A stretch of DNA of 9,400 bases from an uncultured Arthrobacter sp. (GTDB lineage Bacteria > Actinomycetota > Actinomycetes > Actinomycetales > Micrococcaceae): assembly GCA_937873245.1 (NCBI GenBank), contig CALMVY010000166.1:1-9400 (forward strand). The letters are read 5' to 3'. Below the pieces are notes generated by a model. That model worked only from the letters and a program-made list of their open reading frames with translations. It ran no database searches and was not told the DNA's origin. This document shows positions 5,985 to 9,400 of this stretch, in pieces; positions within the stretch are counted from its first letter, which is position 1; the number at the start of each line of letters is the position of its first letter. A program made the position numbers and the translations under genes.

Positions 5985-6802
5985 CGGGGTCAGGCTTCAA
6001 CCCCAACCCCGCGACCAATTGCCACGGGAGATCGTCCGGAAGTGGCTGGTCGAGGGGCGCCAGCCAGCCCTGATCGTCCATTTCCGCCGCGGGCCATTCG
6101 TGCCGGGCAACGAATTGGTACCAGTCCGGGAAGGGGTCGGCGGGCAGGTCCGAATCCGGATAAGGGCCGGGGTCCTCAGGCGGGCGTTCGTCCAGGAGTG
6201 TGTCGGTGTCGGTGCCCGTATCTGTGGGCATGTAGTCGGGCCAGTGGGGTGGTTCCCAGTCCTGGTGTTCGCTCAGGTAGTACCGTCCTGCCGGTGAGAT
6301 CCACCCCGGCGGGTCGTCTTTGCTGGCACCGGTGGGTGTCCAGGCGGTGCGGTGTTTGAGGCGGTGGTGTTTCGGGCAGGGCTGTCCCAGGTTGGCGATC
6401 CCGGTGGTGCCCCCGTCGGCCCAGGCCAGCAGGTGGTCCGCTTCGTTGTCCAAGGACGGGTTGTTGCAGCCCGGGAACGGGCATTTACCGTCGCGGAGCC
6501 TGAGCCACTGCCGCTGGGCCTTCTTCAGCCGGTAGCTGGTCCGCCCGATTTCCAGCGGCGCCCCGTCCCGCGGGTCTACCAGGACCCGGTAGAACGAGTC
6601 CGCACCGTCGGCGACCAGGCGGCGGGCCATGGACGGCGGAATCGGCCCATACCCGTCGAGCATCGCCGGTTCATCACTGACGCCCAGGAGGGACATCACC
6701 GGGACGGTAACCAGGACCTGCGCCCGCGGGACCGGCACACCCCCGCAGATCCCCAAGCCAGCCACTACGCCGTCCACCGCGCCGGCGAACCCGGCGCCGG
6801 CT

Positions 6803-6839
6803 GGGGTTCCTGTCCCGCCGGCCGGGGTTCCTGTCCCGC
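6803..6839. repeat. In-frame 21-bp repeat inside the DUF222-HNH gene
   Basis: GGGGTTCCTGTCCCGC occurs at 6803-6818 and again at 6824-6839, a period of 21 bases. On the coding strand this gives a repeated seven-residue Gly/Thr/Pro/Ala linker without changing frame. Confidence 0.75.
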
Positions 6840-7095
6840 TGTCTGCGAGACCGCTGTTCAGAAGCAGGCTGGCCGCGACGTCGGCGCGGAGTTGGGGCAG
6901 CGTCCGGGACTCGTCCGGGCCCTGACGCGCACGGGCCGCGGCGGTGGTCCGCTCCCAGATCCCCGCGGCCGTGTCGGCGGGCAGGTAGGCGTTGAGCCAG
7001 GCCATCCCGTCCCGGTCCGGGACGAACTCGACCCGCCGGTCCGCCGCACACCTCTGATGGCGCTTCTCGATGCTCACCGGGTGGTGGCGTTCCCG

Positions 7096-7098
7096 TCA
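7096..7098 (-). other. Premature in-frame TGA in the DUF222-HNH gene
   Basis: On the coding strand the codons read ACG TGA CGG GAA CGC CAC. The frame is the same on both sides (start-to-start distance 741 bases, divisible by 3), so this is a substitution, not a frameshift. The base after the stop is C; TGA-C is known as a relatively leaky context, so partial readthrough is possible. Confidence 0.9.
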
Positions 7099-7711
7099 CG
7101 TGCGGGCCTTGGCCCGGAACCGGCCCGGCACCAACTCCCCCACCGGACACCCCCGGGCCGGGTCCGGAGCCTCCGGGTCCAGGAAATGCGCCTCCAGCGC
7201 CGCCGCACCAGCCGCGTCCAGGTTAGCGGTTTCATCGACCATGATCCGGGCGTGCTGCCACGAAATCGTCCCGGCCTCCAGAGCTTCAAGGGTCAGCGGC
7301 AGTGAAGTCGTCAACGCCTGGGCATTGGCCAACAACGCCGAGGCGGACCGTTCACTCACCGTCAGCACACACGCGACCTCCGCCACCACCGCCATCTCCC
7401 GCGCGGTGCACTCCTGCGGGGACGCCGCCAGCGGCGCCAACGCCGCGTCCGCCCGCACGTACCCCGCCGCAAGCCGCACCTTCAACGCCGCCGACCGGGC
7501 ATCCCACCGGGCCAACTCCGCGAGCCCGTCCAAACAAGCATCCGCCAGATCCCGCAACGGATCAGCCCCCGGCTCATCCGCGACCTCCACACCCGCGCCA
7601 GCAAGAGCAACAAGAGCAGCAGCAGACTCGGCAACGGCCTCCACCGCTTCCCCGATTCCAACACTCCAAGCCGCCCTGCTGTCCATACTCAAATCATCCC
7701 TCGAGGCACCG

Positions 7712-7717
7712 ACAATA
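7712..7717 (-). promoter_or_regulatory. Possible -10 element of the DUF222-HNH gene
   Basis: TATTGT on the minus strand fits TANNNT. Transcription from near 7705 would leave a leader of about 19 bases that contains the GAGGGA ribosome site, which favours ATG 7686 as start. A small dyad (ACGGA 7721-7725, TCCGT 7730-7734) stands just upstream. Confidence 0.35.
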
Positions 7718-7839
7718 TTCACGGATCGGTCCGTCATGGATCTCAGGCAGGCGGCATCCGGCGAAGACGGGGACCCGTACCCAGCCGAGCGGGGACACAC
7801 TGCGGCCAAGGTGAGCACTCCCGTGGGAAACTGGGGGGC

Positions 7840-8427
7840 ATGGACCGCCCAGTCGCCCCGACCACCAGTTCAGCACACGCCCACAACGGACCAGCCGGCG
7901 TGCAGCCGGGCGCAGCCCAAGCCAACGAGCTTCCCTTCGAGCTGCGCCGTCCCCTCGGCCCCCGCGATCCCGGTGATGCCTGGGTTGAAGGTGACCGCGG
8001 ACGGTTCTGGGGGCGCTTCGGTTCGGCAGGGCTGCTGGTTCACGACCCCACCAAGGGCATCCTGCTGCAGCACCGGGCGCTGTGGAGCGATCAGGGCGGC
8101 ACATGGGGTCTTCCCGGCGGCGCCCTGCACCAGGGCGAAGAAGCAGTCCACGGCGCCTTGCGCGAGGCGAAGGAAGAAGCCGCGGTCCCGCCGGAGAGCG
8201 TCCGGCTCCTGTTCACCTCGGTATTCGACGTGGGCTACTGGACCTACACCACTGTCGCCGTCGAGGTCGTGGAGCCTTTCGACCCGGAAATCAGCGACCC
8301 GGAAAGCCTGGAGCTCCAGTGGGTGCCGGTCGGGCACGTCGGCAACAAGGAGCTGCATCCCGGGTTCAGAGCCGCCTGGCCGGGCCTTCGCCGCAGACTT
8401 GAGGGGCTCGACGCCGGGACGGATTGA
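7840..8427 (+). CDS. NUDIX hydrolase
   Basis: A 195-residue cytoplasmic hydrolase expected to act on a nucleoside diphosphate linked to another group; the substrate cannot be named. The N-terminal 30 or so residues are Ala/Pro/His-rich and probably disordered, followed by LRRPLGPRDPGDAWV and a beta-rich start of the fold (GLLVHDPTKGILLQHRA, 64-80). The NUDIX box runs from Gly94 to Val116: G94-x5-E100-x7-R108-E109-A-K-E112-E113-A-A-V. All acidic metal ligands are present, but the usual Gly near the end of the box is Ala115. WGLPGGALHQGE (89-100) is typical. The ATG is preceded almost directly by a G run, too close for a normal ribosome site, so the start is moderately sure. It is divergent from the DUF222-HNH gene and intact, unlike the genes on both sides. 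Confidence 0.92.
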   Translation: MDRPVAPTTSSAHAHNGPAGVQPGAAQANELPFELRRPLGPRDPGDAWVEGDRGRFWGRFGSAGLLVHDPTKGILLQHRALWSDQGGTWGLPGGALHQGEEAVHGALREAKEEAAVPPESVRLLFTSVFDVGYWTYTTVAVEVVEPFDPEISDPESLELQWVPVGHVGNKELHPGFRAAWPGLRRRLEGLDAGTD

Positions 8428-8456
8428 GCCCACGACGGCGGGCCGGGGGCAGCAAC

Positions 8457-8481
8457 GATCAGCGGTATTCCGCGCCTGATC
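8457..8481. promoter_or_regulatory. Imperfect inverted repeat between NUDIX and VOC genes
   Basis: GATCAG (8457-8462) pairs with CTGATC (8476-8481). Inside it CGG pairs with CCG around TATT, with a 3-base bulge on one side. It may be a weak terminator for the NUDIX gene or an operator before the VOC gene; nothing decides between them. Confidence 0.35.
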
Positions 8482-8490
8482 AATCCGCCC

Positions 8491-8496
8491 TAGGGT
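8491..8496 (+). promoter_or_regulatory. Possible -10 element of the VOC gene
   Basis: TAGGGT lies six bases before the ATG at 8503, so transcription could begin at or next to the start codon, giving a leaderless message of the kind common in actinobacteria. AGGG in the same place could instead act as a ribosome site if transcription starts further upstream. Confidence 0.35.
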
Positions 8497-8502
8497 TCGG
8501 TT

Positions 8503-8943
8503 ATGACTACCGACAACGAAACCCCGCCTCCCGTCCGGCAACTGCGCCTCGTCGTCGAAACGGAGGACCACGACGCCGCCCTGACCTTCTACCGGGATGT
8601 CCTCGGGCTCGTGGAACGTGAGGTGGTCCCCAGCGAGGGGGACGCACGCATCACAATCCTGTAAGCGGGCCGCGCCACCCTGGAGCTCTCCAACCCGGCG
8701 CAGGTCAAGTACATCGACCAGGTGGAAGCCGACGGTCAGCCGAGCGCCCGGCTCCGGGTTGCTTTCGAAGTTGACGACGCGGAAGCAGCGACACGGGACC
8801 TCGTGGACGCAGGCGGCACACTGATCGCGGAACCGCGGGAAACACCGTGGCGCTCCGTCAACTCACGGCTGAATGGTCCGGCCGGGCTCCAGATCACGCT
8901 GTTCCAGGAACTGGACCCGCCCGCGGACCGGCCCGCGGACTAA
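8503..8943 (+). pseudogene. VOC (glyoxalase/bleomycin-resistance fold) protein, broken by in-frame TAA
   Basis: The frame spans 146 residue positions with one internal stop, codon 54 (8662-8664). Family marks stand on both sides. Before the stop: VRQLRLVVET (11-20), then DAALTFYRDVLGLVER (24-39). After it: AGRATLELSNPAQVKYIDQ (55-73), ARLRVAFEVDDAEAATRDLVDAGG and, near the end, SVNSRLNGPAGLQITLFQEL. Related proteins often read ILEAGRATLE here, so GAA to TAA is a likely one-base change. As read, only a 53-residue fragment would be made, too short to fold as a VOC module pair. Metal ligands are not obvious, so the ancestor's activity (lyase, dioxygenase or binding protein) cannot be named. The gene follows the NUDIX gene and converges on the membrane-protein gene with 5 bases between stops. 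Confidence 0.87.
8662..8664 (+). other. Premature in-frame TAA in the VOC gene
   Basis: Codons read ATC CTG TAA GCG GGC CGC. The frame before and after is the same one and continues to the proper stop at 8941-8943, with conserved family sequence on both sides. Confidence 0.9.
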
Positions 8944-8948
8944 GGCGT

Positions 8949-9400
8949 TCAGGCCAGCTTCGGCGCCGGACGGCGGCGGTACAGCCAGACCAGGCCCAGG
9001 ATCGGCAGCAGCAGCGGGATGAACGCATAGCCGCGCCCAAACAAGGACCAAACCGTCTCATGCGGGAAGTTCACGGAGTCGAACACGCTGAGCGCCCCGA
9101 CCACCAGCACACCCACCAGTTCCACGAGCACAGCCGCGACGGACACCTTGAACCAGGTCCGGCCGGACTTCGCGAGGGACACTGTCGCCACGAGATAGAC
9201 GACGGCGGCGAACGCCGACAGCAGGTAGGCCAAGGGGGCTTCGGAGAACTTCGTGAGGATCTGGTATCCCGCCCGGGCTGTCGCCGAAATCGCGAACACG
9301 GCGTAGACGGCGATCAAGAGCCGGCCGGGCCCGGTGTTACGGGTATCCCGCGCCACCGGCGCCGTGCCCGGCGTCGTTCCGATGTCCTCGTGCGAAGGTT
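8949..9400 (-). CDS. Four-helix integral membrane protein, 5' end beyond the window
   Basis: The frame is open from the right edge to the TGA at 8951-8949, 149 codons seen. Four hydrophobic segments are clear: LLIAVYAVFAISATARA, LAYLLSAFAAVVYLVATVSLA, VSVAAVLVELVGVLVVGALSV and AFIPLLLPILGLVWLY, followed by a basic tail RRRPAPKLA. This fits a small actinobacterial membrane protein of unknown function with both ends in the cytoplasm. The loop between helices 3 and 4 (FDSVNFPHETVWSLFGRG) is the most distinctive part. A GTG at 9356-9354 would give 135 residues but lacks a ribosome site. The codons upstream (SHEDIGTTPGTAP) look like a plausible N-terminus, so the true start is probably just past the edge. 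It converges on the VOC pseudogene. Confidence 0.78.
   Translation of the reverse strand, partial: PSHEDIGTTPGTAPVARDTRNTGPGRLLIAVYAVFAISATARAGYQILTKFSEAPLAYLLSAFAAVVYLVATVSLAKSGRTWFKVSVAAVLVELVGVLVVGALSVFDSVNFPHETVWSLFGRGYAFIPLLLPILGLVWLYRRRPAPKLA

Larger units (their letters stand above)
5956..7686 (-). pseudogene. DUF222-HNH endonuclease-like protein, broken by in-frame TGA
   Basis: One reading frame of 576 residue positions encodes an N-terminal DUF222 region and a C-terminal HNH nuclease domain, a pairing common and often multicopy in actinobacteria. Codon 197 (7098-7096) is TGA. Without it the text runs RAKART-[W?]-RERHHPVSIEKRH, as expected for the family, so TGG (Trp) is the likely ancestor. 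The HNH part shows CPFPGC (402-407), ADHLLAW (His418), Asn432 in IANL, and CPKHHRLKH (437-445), with catalytic and zinc residues apparently intact. The start is ATG 7686, with GAGGGA (7702-7697) and a TATTGT box upstream; ATG 7737 is an alternative. A GTG at 7077 could restart the C-terminal part but has no ribosome site. A 7-residue repeat rich in Gly-Thr-Pro (about 284-297) comes from a 21-base duplication. Cellular role is unproven. Confidence 0.88.

Noticed and set aside
6803..6839. Possible CRISPR-like or mobile repeat
   Set aside because: Only two units with a 21-base period, inside a coding frame; it is a linker duplication.
5956..7077. C-terminal HNH part as a separate normal gene starting at GTG 7077
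   Set aside because: No ribosome site precedes the GTG, the frame is continuous with the DUF222 part, and a start here would cut into conserved sequence (RERHHPVSIE).
7096..7098. TGA as a selenocysteine codon
   Set aside because: The expected residue in the family is not cysteine, no convincing selenocysteine hairpin was noticed just downstream, and this family is not known to use it.
7070..8479. 469-codon plus-strand open frame across the DUF222 gene and NUDIX gene
   Set aside because: It runs over two genes in wrong frames and is Ser/Pro/Ala/Arg-rich, typical of a GC shadow.

Overview
The window is high-GC, gene-dense DNA. Its codon use, GTG starts, TANNNT-type -10 elements and protein families (DUF222-HNH, DUF937 and small actinobacterial membrane proteins) fit an actinobacterium, most likely an Arthrobacter/Pseudarthrobacter-like member of the Micrococcaceae. 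That placement is inferred from family resemblance, not from a marker gene. It reads as an ordinary chromosomal region. I see no rRNA, tRNA, CRISPR array, insertion sequence, integrase or phage gene, and no stretch over 300 bases without a gene.

Left part (1-2756, minus strand): a tryptophan-to-anthranilate pair, kynA (tryptophan 2,3-dioxygenase) followed by kynU (kynureninase, cut by the window edge). The two are translationally coupled through a GTGA overlap. Upstream lies ribF, the bifunctional riboflavin kinase/FMN adenylyltransferase. Divergent from ribF is a DUF937 gene with a glycine-rich C-terminal half, ended by a strong hairpin.

Middle part (3931-5959): a short lipoprotein with two beta-propeller-like repeats, a small membrane protein convergent with it, a P-loop kinase-like ATPase behind that one, and a divergent GNAT acetyltransferase. 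A near-perfect palindrome lies in the divergent promoter region between ATPase and acetyltransferase.

Right part (5956-9400): a DUF222-HNH nuclease-like gene broken by one in-frame TGA, an intact NUDIX hydrolase, a VOC (glyoxalase-fold) gene broken by one in-frame TAA, and a minus-strand four-helix membrane protein that runs off the right edge. In both broken genes the frame is open on either side of a single stop codon, so each looks like a recent point nonsense mutation or a base-call error.

Three convergent gene pairs have overlapping or nearly touching stops (4350-4353, 5956-5959, 8943/8949), leaving no room for conventional terminators between them. I found no convincing new multi-gene system. 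The most worthwhile leads are the two in-frame stops, the palindrome at 5463-5483 and the two-repeat lipoprotein.
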